Part shown: positions 16,278 through 23,981 of the stretch, in pieces
How positions within the stretch are numbered: the first letter of the stretch is position 1
Layout of the letters: the number at the start of each line of letters is the position of its first letter
DNA from: Pseudescherichia sp031987975
Lineage (GTDB): Bacteria; Pseudomonadota; Gammaproteobacteria; Enterobacterales; Enterobacteriaceae
Length of the DNA stretch: 64,000 nucleotides
Direction of reading: 5' to 3'
Assembly: GCF_031987975.1 (NCBI RefSeq)
Contig: NZ_DALZYX010000002.1
Location: 310,001-374,000 of the forward strand
Position numbers and translations under genes: made by a program
Notes under the pieces: model-generated
What the model was told of the DNA's origin: nothing
The model's database searches: none
What the model saw: only the letters and a program-made list of their open reading frames with translations

Positions 16278-16616
16278 TTACAGTGCCGCTTCGTCGGCTT
16301 CGCCGGTACGAATGCGGATAACGCGTTGCAGTTCGGCAACGAAAATTTTGCCGTCGCCAATTTTTCCGGTGTAGGCCGCTTTGCTAATGACATCAATCAC
16401 TTCATCAAGCTGATCGTCAGCAATAGCCACGTCAATCTTCACCTTCGGCAGGAAGTTAACGCTGTATTCAGCTCCGCGGTACAGTTCAGCATGCCCCTTC
16501 TGACGACCAAAGCCTTTCACTTCGGTCACGGTCAGCCCCTGAATACCAATAGACGACAGCGCTTCTCGGACGTCCTCGAGTTTAAATGGCTTAATGACCA
16601 CGGTAACCAGCTTCAT
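16278..16616 (-). CDS. glnK: PII signal protein GlnK
   Basis: A 112-residue PII protein practically identical to E. coli GlnK. The T-loop carries the uridylylation tyrosine Y51 (RGAEYSVNF), and the ATP/2-oxoglutarate site KGFGRQKGH and the B-loop TGKIGDGKI are intact. It binds AmtB when nitrogen is sufficient and helps control GlnE/NtrB. It is the first gene of glnK-amtB and is driven by a sigma-54 promoter. Confidence 0.98.
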   Translation of the reverse strand: MKLVTVVIKPFKLEDVREALSSIGIQGLTVTEVKGFGRQKGHAELYRGAEYSVNFLPKVKIDVAIADDQLDEVIDVISKAAYTGKIGDGKIFVAELQRVIRIRTGEADEAAL

Positions 16617-16670
16617 AAATCCCCCTCAGTCGAAAATCGGTAATGGCCGCAGCTAACACAGGATGAGTGT

Positions 16671-16686
16671 TGCAAGGGGTGTGCCA
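16671..16686 (-). promoter_or_regulatory. Sigma-54 promoter of glnK-amtB
   Basis: On the minus strand TGGCACACCCCTTGCA is a full match to the -24/-12 consensus TGGCAC-N5-TTGCA. It lies about 55 bp ahead of the glnK start codon. Confidence 0.9.
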
Positions 16687-16792
16687 GAATTGGAAAAAGG
16701 GAAAAATTCAGCGGCTTAAGCCGCCAGCACAGGGAAGCGCGTTTCGTAGAAAAGTGTGATGGGGATTCAGATTGTTCCTGGGAAAGAAAAAC

Positions 16793-16868
16793 GCACCATG
16801 ACAGTGCATGGTGCGCGGTATTTTTGCACCAACAGACGATCCTGTTAGTAGCTTGCCTGATTATGGTG
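16793..16868 (-). promoter_or_regulatory. NtrC-type enhancer sites
   Basis: GCACCATG-N6-CATGGTGC (16793-16814) is a perfect inverted repeat of the NtrC type (TGCACC...GGTGCA). Two more half-sites, TGCACC (near 16825) and ATGGTGCA (near 16863), lie beside it. The distance of about 110-190 bp to the sigma-54 promoter is normal for NtrC enhancers. Confidence 0.7.
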
Positions 16869-16870
16869 CA

Positions 16871-18649
16871 TCAGGCGATTAGCGACTCTTCTTGCGCACT
16901 GGCGGCCAGCTCTTCACCCGCCAGCTGCAGCTGATACATCTGCCAGTAGCGCCCCTCGGCGGCCAGCAGCTCCTGATGGTTACCGCGCTCTACTGCCTGA
17001 CCGCGATGCAGGACCAGAATGGTGTCAGCCTCGACGATAGTAGAGAGGCGATGGGCAATCACTACCAGGGTTGTATGCTGGCGTACAGCCGCCAGCGCCT
17101 GCTGAATGGCCTGCTCGGTGCCAGAGTCGATATTCGCGGTTGCCTCATCAAGGATCAGGATCTGCGGGGTGGCGACCAGCACGCGGGCCAGGGCCAGCAG
17201 CTGCTTCTGTCCCACCGATAGGTTATTCCCCTGCTCCCCCAGGCTGGTGTGGATACCGTCGGGCATGCTCCGGGCCAGCTCCGCCAGCTGCACGGTCTCC
17301 AGCGCCTGCCAAACCTGGGCTTCGCTAATATCCCGCCCGAGGGTGACGTTAGCGAAGAAGGAATCCGCCAGCACTACCGGATCCTGCTGAACCATCGCCA
17401 CGCCCTGGCGCAGCACGCCGTGGCTGAGGGTGGAGAGCGGCCGACCATCAAGACGGATCTCCCCTTTCGTCAAGGGATAGTAGCCCATCAGCAGACTGGC
17501 GAGGGTGCTCTTGCCACTACCGGTATGCCCTACCAGCGCAATAAAGCTGCGTGGCGGCACGGAGAGATCGATATCCTGCAGCACAAGATTATCGTCGCGA
17601 TAGGCGAAAGAGAGATTCTCAATGTCGATAGCGCCGCTGGCCAACGGGCGCTCGTCGTCGCCGTAGGTTTGGCGCGGTCGGTCCATTAGTTCAAATACGC
17701 GCTCCCCTGCTACCACGGCCTGCTGCAGCATCGACTGCTGAGTTGTCAGCTCAATCAACGGTTCGTTAAGGCGGCCAAGATAGCTAATAAAGGCGTAGAG
17801 CACACCTACCTCAATGGTACCTACCGAGGTAAAGCCAAACAGCATGAGCAGCCCGCAGAGCACCAGCGCCGAGAAGAGACTCAACAGCGGACGCAGCAGA
17901 AAGCCATCGAGCCGCAGGGTCTGCATCCGTGCAGAGTAGTGGGAGCGGCTGGCCTCGCCCATCCGCTCACCGAAGCGCGCCTGCTGACGAAACTGCTGGA
18001 TCACGTTCATGCCATTGATAACTTCGTTAAAGCCATCGTTGATATCTGCGAGGTAGGTACGGACGCGACGTACGATAGGCGTGCTGTAGCGCTGATAGAG
18101 CGCCATAACACACAGCACCGCCGGAAAGATAGCCAGCGCCACCAGCGCCATGCGCCAGTCGAGGCTGAACATTGCCACCAGCATCGCACCCACCAGCGCC
18201 GCGCTGCGCAGTACCGTGGAAACCACCATCACGTAGAGATCGCGGATCACTTCGGTATCGTTAGTAACGCGGGAGATAAGCTGCCCTACCGGCTGGGTAT
18301 CAAAGGCGTTTAGCGGCTGACGCAGAGCAGCGTCCATTACGTCGGTACGCAGCTGTTGCACTACCCCGACGGCGGCCTCATTAAACAGCAGCGACTGGGC
18401 GTAGTGCAGCCCGGCAGCCAGCAGCTGTAGGCCAATATAGGCCACAGTCAGCCCCACCAGCAGGCCGAGCGGCAGATAGCTCTTCGCCACCATGTTATCG
18501 ATAAAATAGCTGATCAGCGCCGGACCGGCGACCTCAGCCGCCGCCGCGACCCACAGCATGACTACCGCTCTGGTCAGCGGTTTTTTCCACGGCTTACCGT
18601 AGGCTAACAGGCGTTTAAGGGTTGGCCAAAGCTGTCCAAAACTACGCAT
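16871..18649 (-). CDS. mdlB: ABC exporter half-transporter MdlB
   Basis: A 592-residue half-transporter. A six-helix membrane domain (about 20-310) is followed by an ATPase domain with Walker A GHTGSGKST, signature LSVGQKQ and Walker B LILDEATANID. It closely matches E. coli MdlB, which pairs with MdlA as a heterodimeric multidrug-type exporter whose natural substrate is unsettled. ATG 18649 is chosen by homology (MRSFGQLWPTLKR); it starts 8 nt inside the 3' end of mdlA, so the two are coupled. Confidence 0.95.
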   Translation of the reverse strand: MRSFGQLWPTLKRLLAYGKPWKKPLTRAVVMLWVAAAAEVAGPALISYFIDNMVAKSYLPLGLLVGLTVAYIGLQLLAAGLHYAQSLLFNEAAVGVVQQLRTDVMDAALRQPLNAFDTQPVGQLISRVTNDTEVIRDLYVMVVSTVLRSAALVGAMLVAMFSLDWRMALVALAIFPAVLCVMALYQRYSTPIVRRVRTYLADINDGFNEVINGMNVIQQFRQQARFGERMGEASRSHYSARMQTLRLDGFLLRPLLSLFSALVLCGLLMLFGFTSVGTIEVGVLYAFISYLGRLNEPLIELTTQQSMLQQAVVAGERVFELMDRPRQTYGDDERPLASGAIDIENLSFAYRDDNLVLQDIDLSVPPRSFIALVGHTGSGKSTLASLLMGYYPLTKGEIRLDGRPLSTLSHGVLRQGVAMVQQDPVVLADSFFANVTLGRDISEAQVWQALETVQLAELARSMPDGIHTSLGEQGNNLSVGQKQLLALARVLVATPQILILDEATANIDSGTEQAIQQALAAVRQHTTLVVIAHRLSTIVEADTILVLHRGQAVERGNHQELLAAEGRYWQMYQLQLAGEELAASAQEESLIA

Positions 18650-20405
18650 CAGCACTCTCCTTCTCTTCGTCATCCAGCGCGGCTTCCAGCTGCTGGTAGC
18701 GGTGCATATCGCGATACCAGCCCGGCTGATGGGCTAAGGTTTCGTGCTGCCCGCGCTGAACAATGTGCCCATGCTGCATCACCAGGATCTCGCTCGCTTC
18801 GGCGAGCGCCGAGAGCCGGTGCGCGCTAATAATTACCGTACGCCCTTCGCCCCACTGGCGCAGGTTATGCAGGATCTGGTGCTCGGTGCGGCCATCTACC
18901 GCCGACAGAGCATCGTCGAGGATCAGGATCTCGGCGTTGAGCAGCAGCGCCCGCGCAATCGAGATACGCTGCTTCTGCCCACCGGAGAGCATCACCCCGC
19001 GCTCACCCACCTCGGTATCGTACCCCTGCGGTAGGCGCAGGATATCTTCATGGACGCTGGCCAGCCGGGCGACGTGCTCAATCTCCTGCTGGGTTGCGCC
19101 AGGATGACCAAGTGCGATGTTATTGCCTACGGTGTCAGAGAAGAGAAACGGCGTCTGGTTAACCACCGCCAGCCGCCCGCGCCATGCGTCTAGCTTCAGG
19201 CGCGGCAGAGGCCGATCGTGAAAGCGGATCTCTCCCTGAGTCACGTCAAAGTGCCGCTGGATGAGCGACAGCAGCGTACTTTTCCCTGCCCCGGTCGGCC
19301 CGCAGATGCCCAGCATCTGTCCTGGCGTCAGCGTAAAGCTGACGTTTTCCAGAGTCGGATGCGGCGCCTGCGGATAGCGGAACTCACGGATCGCCACATT
19401 CAGGTTGCCACGCCCTTCCGGCAGTAGCTCGCTGCCATCGTCCACCACCGGCGCTTCCGCCAGCATGTCGCGAATACGGCTGTAGGCAGCGCTGCCGCGC
19501 TCAACGATATTAAACATCCAGGCGAGGGCCAGCATCGGCCAGATCATCAGCCCGAGGTACATAGTAAAACTGGTGAGTTCCCCCAACGTCAGGCTGCCGT
19601 TAACCACCATCCAGCTACCGCCGCCGATCGCCAGCAGGTTTGCCATGCCGATGGCAATATAGATGGTCGGATCGAAGCGGGCATCAACCCGTGCCACCTT
19701 CATGTTTTTTCTGCCGGTATCGGCGGCATCTTCGGCAAACAGGCCAGACTGCCGATCCTCAAGGCCAAAGGCTTTGATCATGCGGATGCTGGTCAGGCTC
19801 TCCTGGGTACGGTCGTTAAGAGAGGAGAACGCCGCCTGCGCCAGCTTGAATCGGTTATGCAACTGATCGCCATAGCGTTTGATCACCAGAGCCATAACCG
19901 GCATCGGCAGCAGCGCCAGCAGAGTAAGCTGCCAGCTGATCTGGGTTGACATCACGATCAGCACCACGCAGCCCATCACCAGCGAATCCACCAGGGTCAG
20001 TACGCCCTCCCCGGCGGCAAAGACCACGCGATCGACGTCGTTAGTGGCGCGGGCCATCAGATCGCCGGTGCGGTGACGCAGGTAAAACTCCGGATGCTGG
20101 CGGCTAAGCTGGCGATAGAAGTCTTCCCGCAGCTCTACAGCCAGCTGGTAAGACGCGCCAAACAGCAGCACGCGCCAGACGTAGCGCAGCAGGTAGATGA
20201 CTACCGCCACCAGTACCAGCAGACCGACCCACATCATCACATCCTGCGGCTGATAGCGGCCTTCGGTCACGCCGTCGACCACGTATCCCACCACTTTCGG
20301 GGGGATCAGCTGCAGAAGAGCAATGATGATGAGCAGGGCTACGGCACCGAGATAGCGTCGCCATTCCCGGCGAAAGTACCAGCCTAGTTGAGCAAATAAT
20401 CGCAC
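18642..20405 (-). CDS. mdlA: ABC exporter half-transporter MdlA
   Basis: A 587-residue half-transporter with an N-terminal six-helix domain and a C-terminal ATPase domain. Walker A is GPTGAGKST, the signature is LSGGQKQR and Walker B is LILDDALSAVD. The last has D where a catalytic glutamate is usual, so MdlA carries the degenerate site, as is common in heterodimeric exporters. The acidic tail (ALDDEEKESADA) overlaps mdlB. It lies downstream of decR in the same direction, as in E. coli. Confidence 0.95.
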   Translation of the reverse strand: MRLFAQLGWYFRREWRRYLGAVALLIIIALLQLIPPKVVGYVVDGVTEGRYQPQDVMMWVGLLVLVAVVIYLLRYVWRVLLFGASYQLAVELREDFYRQLSRQHPEFYLRHRTGDLMARATNDVDRVVFAAGEGVLTLVDSLVMGCVVLIVMSTQISWQLTLLALLPMPVMALVIKRYGDQLHNRFKLAQAAFSSLNDRTQESLTSIRMIKAFGLEDRQSGLFAEDAADTGRKNMKVARVDARFDPTIYIAIGMANLLAIGGGSWMVVNGSLTLGELTSFTMYLGLMIWPMLALAWMFNIVERGSAAYSRIRDMLAEAPVVDDGSELLPEGRGNLNVAIREFRYPQAPHPTLENVSFTLTPGQMLGICGPTGAGKSTLLSLIQRHFDVTQGEIRFHDRPLPRLKLDAWRGRLAVVNQTPFLFSDTVGNNIALGHPGATQQEIEHVARLASVHEDILRLPQGYDTEVGERGVMLSGGQKQRISIARALLLNAEILILDDALSAVDGRTEHQILHNLRQWGEGRTVIISAHRLSALAEASEILVMQHGHIVQRGQHETLAHQPGWYRDMHRYQQLEAALDDEEKESADA

Positions 20406-20458
20406 GCGGTTATATCCTGAAGGTCTTTATTCGGCCCCTGACTGCAGGGCCAGAAGCG

Positions 20459-20917
20459 TTATTCAATGGGTAACTCTGTCGTATATTTTATCTGTTCCAT
20501 CGCAAAACTCGATGTCACATCGGACAAGCCTGGCACGCTATTGACCAGACGTTTATAAAAATCGTCGTAGCGCTTCATATCGGCGACCTGAACGCGCATT
20601 AAGTAGTCATATTCACCGGCCATGCGCCAAAAGCCCAACACCTCCGGCATGGCGGAGACCACGCTGACAAACTGATGATACCACTCGCTGCAGTGCTGCT
20701 GGGTTTTGATGAGTACAAACGCCGTCAGGCCGAGGCCCAGCTTTTCGGCATCCAGCAGCGCCACGCGTGCCAGCAGGATCCCTTCATCCTCCAGTCGCTT
20801 AAGCCGTTTCCAACAGGGGGTAGTCGTCAGATTAACGGCATCGGCTAATGCCTGCAAAGAGAGAGAGCTGTCTCGTTGCAGCAAAGTAAGCAGCTTTTTG
20901 TCAATTTTATCTAACAT
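20459..20917 (-). CDS. decR: Lrp/AsnC-family regulator of cysteine detoxification
   Basis: A 152-residue DecR (YbaO, CyuR) orthologue. The N-terminal winged helix (LDKIDKKLLTLLQRDSSLSLQALADAVNLTTTPCWKRLKRLEDEGI) is followed by a RAM ligand domain. In E. coli it responds to cysteine and activates cysteine-degrading genes; in Salmonella the equivalent gene controls cdsH. Here cdsH is divergently placed 119 bp away, which fits that role. Confidence 0.93.
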   Translation of the reverse strand: MLDKIDKKLLTLLQRDSSLSLQALADAVNLTTTPCWKRLKRLEDEGILLARVALLDAEKLGLGLTAFVLIKTQQHCSEWYHQFVSVVSAMPEVLGFWRMAGEYDYLMRVQVADMKRYDDFYKRLVNSVPGLSDVTSSFAMEQIKYTTELPIE

Positions 20918-20953
20918 AACCGGTCTCCGGGAGAATTTTTTTCTCTCAACATT

Positions 20954-20973
20954 CTATTTGAAAGGCGGAATAG
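20954..20973. promoter_or_regulatory. Candidate DecR operator between decR and cdsH
   Basis: CTATT-N10-AATAG (20954-20973) is an AT-rich inverted repeat of the length typical for Lrp-family sites, midway between the divergent starts. Assignment to DecR rests on position only. Confidence 0.4.
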
Positions 20974-21036
20974 CAACAATTTTTTAGGCGCTTTCCGTTA
21001 AGCTAGGCACAAATTGACAAACAGGATCGCCCCCGG

Positions 21037-22083
21037 ATGAACAACGCCTGGACCAAACATGCTATCAGTGAAATTAATGCCGATGCCCAGCGCTCGGCGG
21101 ATACGCATCTGATTCGCCTCCCCCTGCCCGCCTTTCCGGGGATCTATCTCTATTTGAAGGATGAGAGCACGCACCCGACCGGCAGCCTGAAGCATCGCCT
21201 GGCACGCTCGCTGTTCCTCTACGGATTGTGCAACGGCTGGATCCGCGAAGGCACGCCGATTATTGAGGCGTCTTCAGGCTCGACGGCGGTATCGGAGGCC
21301 TGGTTTGCCCGGCTGCTGGGGCTGCCGTTTATTGCCGTGATGCCCGCCTGTACCGCAAAGCGTAAAGTTGAGCAGATCGCGTTTTACGGCGGCCGCTGCC
21401 ACTTCGTCGAGAGCGCCTGCGAGATCTACGCCGCCTCGGAGACGCTGGCGCAGGAGCTGCACGGTCACTATATGGATCAGTTCACCTACGCCGAGCGTGC
21501 CACCGACTGGCGCGGTAACAACAATATTGCCGACAGCATCTATCGCCAGATGCGCTATGAGCCGTACCCGGTGCCTGACCATATCGTGATGAGCGCCGGA
21601 ACCGGCGGCACCTCGGCGACCATCGGGCGCTATATTCGCTACCAGGGTTACGATACCCGGCTCACGGTGGTCGATCCGCAAAACTCTGTCTTTCATGACT
21701 ACTGGCAGCAGCGGGATACCAACCTGCGCAGCCCGGTCGGCAGCAAAATCGAGGGTATTGGCCGCCCCCGCATAGAGCCGTCGTTTATTCCGGACGTGGT
21801 GGATGAGATGCTGCGCGTCCCGGACGCCGCCAGCGTCGCCACTGCCCACTGGCTGGAGACGCAGCTGGGGCGTAAGGTCGGGGCCTCCACCGGCACCAAC
21901 ATGTGGGGCGCCTTGCAGCTTGCCGCCAGGATGCGTGACGAGGGGCGTACCGGCTCGATTGTTACCCTGCTGTGCGACAGCGGCGAGCGCTATCTCGATA
22001 CCTATTACAACCCGACGTGGGTAAGCGCCAATATAGGCGATACCGCGCCTTATGCCGCAGAGATTGCCCAACTGCTGCGATAG
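21037..22083 (+). CDS. cdsH: Cysteine desulfhydrase, PLP-dependent (CdsH-like)
   Basis: A 348-residue fold-type II PLP enzyme of the cysteine synthase family. The PLP lysine lies in THPTGSLKHRLA, the substrate-binding loop in EASSGSTAVSEA, and the phosphate-binding glycines in SAGTGGTSATIG. Location beside decR/ybaO is that of Salmonella STM0458 (CdsH), an inducible desulfhydrase that converts cysteine to pyruvate, ammonia and sulfide. The gene is not at this place in E. coli K-12. Assignment rests on family plus context; a cysteine/cystathionine synthase activity cannot be excluded from sequence alone. Confidence 0.82.
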   Translation: MNNAWTKHAISEINADAQRSADTHLIRLPLPAFPGIYLYLKDESTHPTGSLKHRLARSLFLYGLCNGWIREGTPIIEASSGSTAVSEAWFARLLGLPFIAVMPACTAKRKVEQIAFYGGRCHFVESACEIYAASETLAQELHGHYMDQFTYAERATDWRGNNNIADSIYRQMRYEPYPVPDHIVMSAGTGGTSATIGRYIRYQGYDTRLTVVDPQNSVFHDYWQQRDTNLRSPVGSKIEGIGRPRIEPSFIPDVVDEMLRVPDAASVATAHWLETQLGRKVGASTGTNMWGALQLAARMRDEGRTGSIVTLLCDSGERYLDTYYNPTWVSANIGDTAPYAAEIAQLLR

Positions 22084-22160
22084 CAAATGGATACTGGTCG
22101 TGCTCGCTATCAGGCGCTACCATAGCGGCTTTATTGCTATTGAAACTGTCAGGAAAATCT

Positions 22161-22856
22161 ATGAAACGTGCCGTTGTCGTCTTTAGCGGAGGCCAGGACT
22201 CCACCACCTGCCTGGTGCAGGCGCTGCATCACTATGATGAAGTCCACTGCGTCACCTTCGATTACGGCCAGCGTCATCGGGCCGAGATTGACGTCGCGCG
22301 TGAGCTGGCGCTAAAGCTGGGCGCACGGGCGCACAAGGTGCTGGACGTTACCCTGCTTAACGAGCTGGCGGTCAGTAGCTTGACCCGCGACAGCATCCCG
22401 GTGCCGGACTACGAGCCGGACGCCAGCGGTATCCCTAACACTTTCGTGCCGGGCCGCAATATTCTTTTTTTGACCCTTACGGCGATCTACGCTTATCAGG
22501 TGCAGGCCGAAGCGGTGATCACCGGCGTCTGCGAAACCGACTTCTCCGGCTACCCGGACTGCCGCGACGAGTTTGTTAAGGCGCTCAACCATGCGGTAAG
22601 CCTCGGTATGGCGAAGGATATTCGCTTTGAGACGCCGCTGATGTGGCTCGATAAGGCGGAAACCTGGGCGCTGGCCGACTACTGGCAGCAGTTGAAGCTG
22701 GTACGTGAGGAGACGCTGACCTGCTACAACGGCATCAAGGGCGACGGCTGCGGCCAGTGCGCCGCCTGTAACCTGCGCGCCAACGGTCTCAATCACTACC
22801 TGGCAGAGAAGCCCGCGGTGATGGCGGCAATGAAGCAGAAGACCGGCCTGAAGTAA
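22161..22856 (+). CDS. queC: 7-cyano-7-deazaguanine synthase
   Basis: A 231-residue QueC. The N-terminal ATP pyrophosphatase loop FSGGQDSTTC and the C-terminal zinc-binding cysteine cluster (CYNGIKGDGCGQCAACNLR) are complete. It converts 7-carboxy-7-deazaguanine to preQ0 with ATP and ammonia, the branch point to queuosine. ATG 22161 is set by homology; upstream in-frame codons lie in cdsH. queA and tgt of the same pathway are also in this window (about 37 kb away). Confidence 0.96.
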   Translation: MKRAVVVFSGGQDSTTCLVQALHHYDEVHCVTFDYGQRHRAEIDVARELALKLGARAHKVLDVTLLNELAVSSLTRDSIPVPDYEPDASGIPNTFVPGRNILFLTLTAIYAYQVQAEAVITGVCETDFSGYPDCRDEFVKALNHAVSLGMAKDIRFETPLMWLDKAETWALADYWQQLKLVREETLTCYNGIKGDGCGQCAACNLRANGLNHYLAEKPAVMAAMKQKTGLK

Positions 22857-22866
22857 GTTACGTGAC

Positions 22867-22945
22867 GCCGGGTGGCGCTACGCTTACCCGGCCTACGGTA
22901 GCACAGTGCGGTTTGTAGGCCCGGCAAGCGCCAACGCCGCCGGGC
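22867..22945. repeat. BIME: two REP elements in opposite orientation
   Basis: A REP unit (GCCGGGTGGCGCTACGCTTA... GGCCTAC, 22867-22896) is followed after 18 bp by an inverted unit (GTAGGCCCGGC... GCCGGGC, 22915-22945). They sit between the convergent queC and fadM, a typical REP position that may protect mRNA 3' ends or bind gyrase/IHF. Confidence 0.85.
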
Positions 22946-22953
22946 GTGAACGC

Positions 22954-23352
22954 TTACTCCATCATCAACTCCAGCTTCTCCCGCAGATCCCCTTCCAGCG
23001 CCAGCGCTTTTTTGCTGCGCAGATCGATGCAGACAAAGGTGATCAACGCGTCAGCCACCACTTCGCCCTCCGGCGTCAGGGTGATGACCTGGCTCAGCAC
23101 GCCGCTTTTGCCGTTCAGCTGCTCTATTTTACTGCTAATTGTCAGCAGATCGCCCAGCACCGCCGGGCGGCGATAGTTGATATTGATGTTTACCACCACA
23201 AACGCGATGTGGTTAGCCGTCATCCACTGAAAACCTTCACTGCTCTCCAGCCCTTCCCAGCGGGCCTCCTCAAGAAACTCCAGGTAGCGAGCGTTATTTA
23301 CATGCTGGTACACGTCGATATGATAACCACGAACTTTAATCTCAGTCTGCAT
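22954..23352 (-). CDS. fadM: Long-chain acyl-CoA thioesterase III
   Basis: A 132-residue single hot-dog 4HBT-type thioesterase matching E. coli FadM (YbaW). The active-site pattern is DVYQHVNNARYLEFLEEARW, with the catalytic aspartate near residue 13. In E. coli it is induced by fatty acids under FadR and removes non-metabolisable acyl-CoAs during oleate growth. Confidence 0.95.
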   Translation of the reverse strand: MQTEIKVRGYHIDVYQHVNNARYLEFLEEARWEGLESSEGFQWMTANHIAFVVVNININYRRPAVLGDLLTISSKIEQLNGKSGVLSQVITLTPEGEVVADALITFVCIDLRSKKALALEGDLREKLELMME

Positions 23353-23450
23353 AGCGCATTAGCCTTTTTTCTTATGTTATGTAGGATCGGAGGTCATAAC
23401 TGGTATGACCTCTTTAGCATGGCAAAAAATGGCTACGACGCAAGCAAAAA

Positions 23451-23831
23451 TTACAGGGTTAAACGATCCAGGTTACGCTCCACCAGCGAGGCTCCCATTC
23501 CCGGAACCTGCTGCAGATCTTCCAGCGTCTTAAATGGCCCATACTCCTCGCGGTAGCTGACGATCGCCTGCGCTTTCTTCAGCCCCACGCCGTTCATGGC
23601 CTGGGCCAGGGCCTCTGCCGACGCGGCGTTGATGCTCACTCGGGTTGTCTCCTCGTCGCCCTTCGCCGCCTCCGGCGCTTTTGCTTTGGCCGCAGGCGCG
23701 GCGGCGGATTTATGTTGTGCCGTCTGGGCCTGAGGGGATTTCACCGGCGCATCAGCGGCAAGCGCACGCTGGCCCATGGCGGCACAGGCAAGTGTCAGGG
23801 TCACTACTGCTATTTTGATTCCACGTTTCAT
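23451..23831 (-). CDS. ybaV: Helix-hairpin-helix periplasmic protein, ComEA-like
   Basis: A 126-residue protein. It has a Sec signal peptide (about 1-25), an Ala/Lys/Pro-rich linker (about 26-60), and a C-terminal double helix-hairpin-helix of the ComEA type (INAASAEALAQAMNGVGLKKA... VPGMGASLVERNL). In competent bacteria such proteins pull DNA into the periplasm; the role in Enterobacteriaceae is not established. ATG 23831 has AGAAAG upstream; a longer frame lacks homology. Confidence 0.92.
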   Translation of the reverse strand: MKRGIKIAVVTLTLACAAMGQRALAADAPVKSPQAQTAQHKSAAAPAAKAKAPEAAKGDEETTRVSINAASAEALAQAMNGVGLKKAQAIVSYREEYGPFKTLEDLQQVPGMGASLVERNLDRLTL

Positions 23832-23913
23832 GCTGCTTTCTCCTTGTTTGTTGACAGCCCCTGCACAATAAACAGAGCGGTAACAGGAGACAAACGGCAG
23901 ATTGCAGAAATGG

Positions 23914-23937
23914 AAAAGGCCGCGAAAGCGGCCTTTG
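23914..23937 (-). terminator. Terminator of ppiD
   Basis: On the minus strand AAAGGCCGC-TTTC-GCGGCCTTTTCC forms a tight hairpin with a short T-run, between ppiD and ybaV. Confidence 0.75.
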
Positions 23938-23981
23938 ATTGTTGCAGGACGTTGCAAAAGTCTGCGAGACGCCCGGAGAAA

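Noticed and set aside
14960..16396. Longer AmtB start giving 478 residues
   Set aside because: The extra 50 residues have no homology and include the glnK region; the start at 16246 gives a normal signal peptide.
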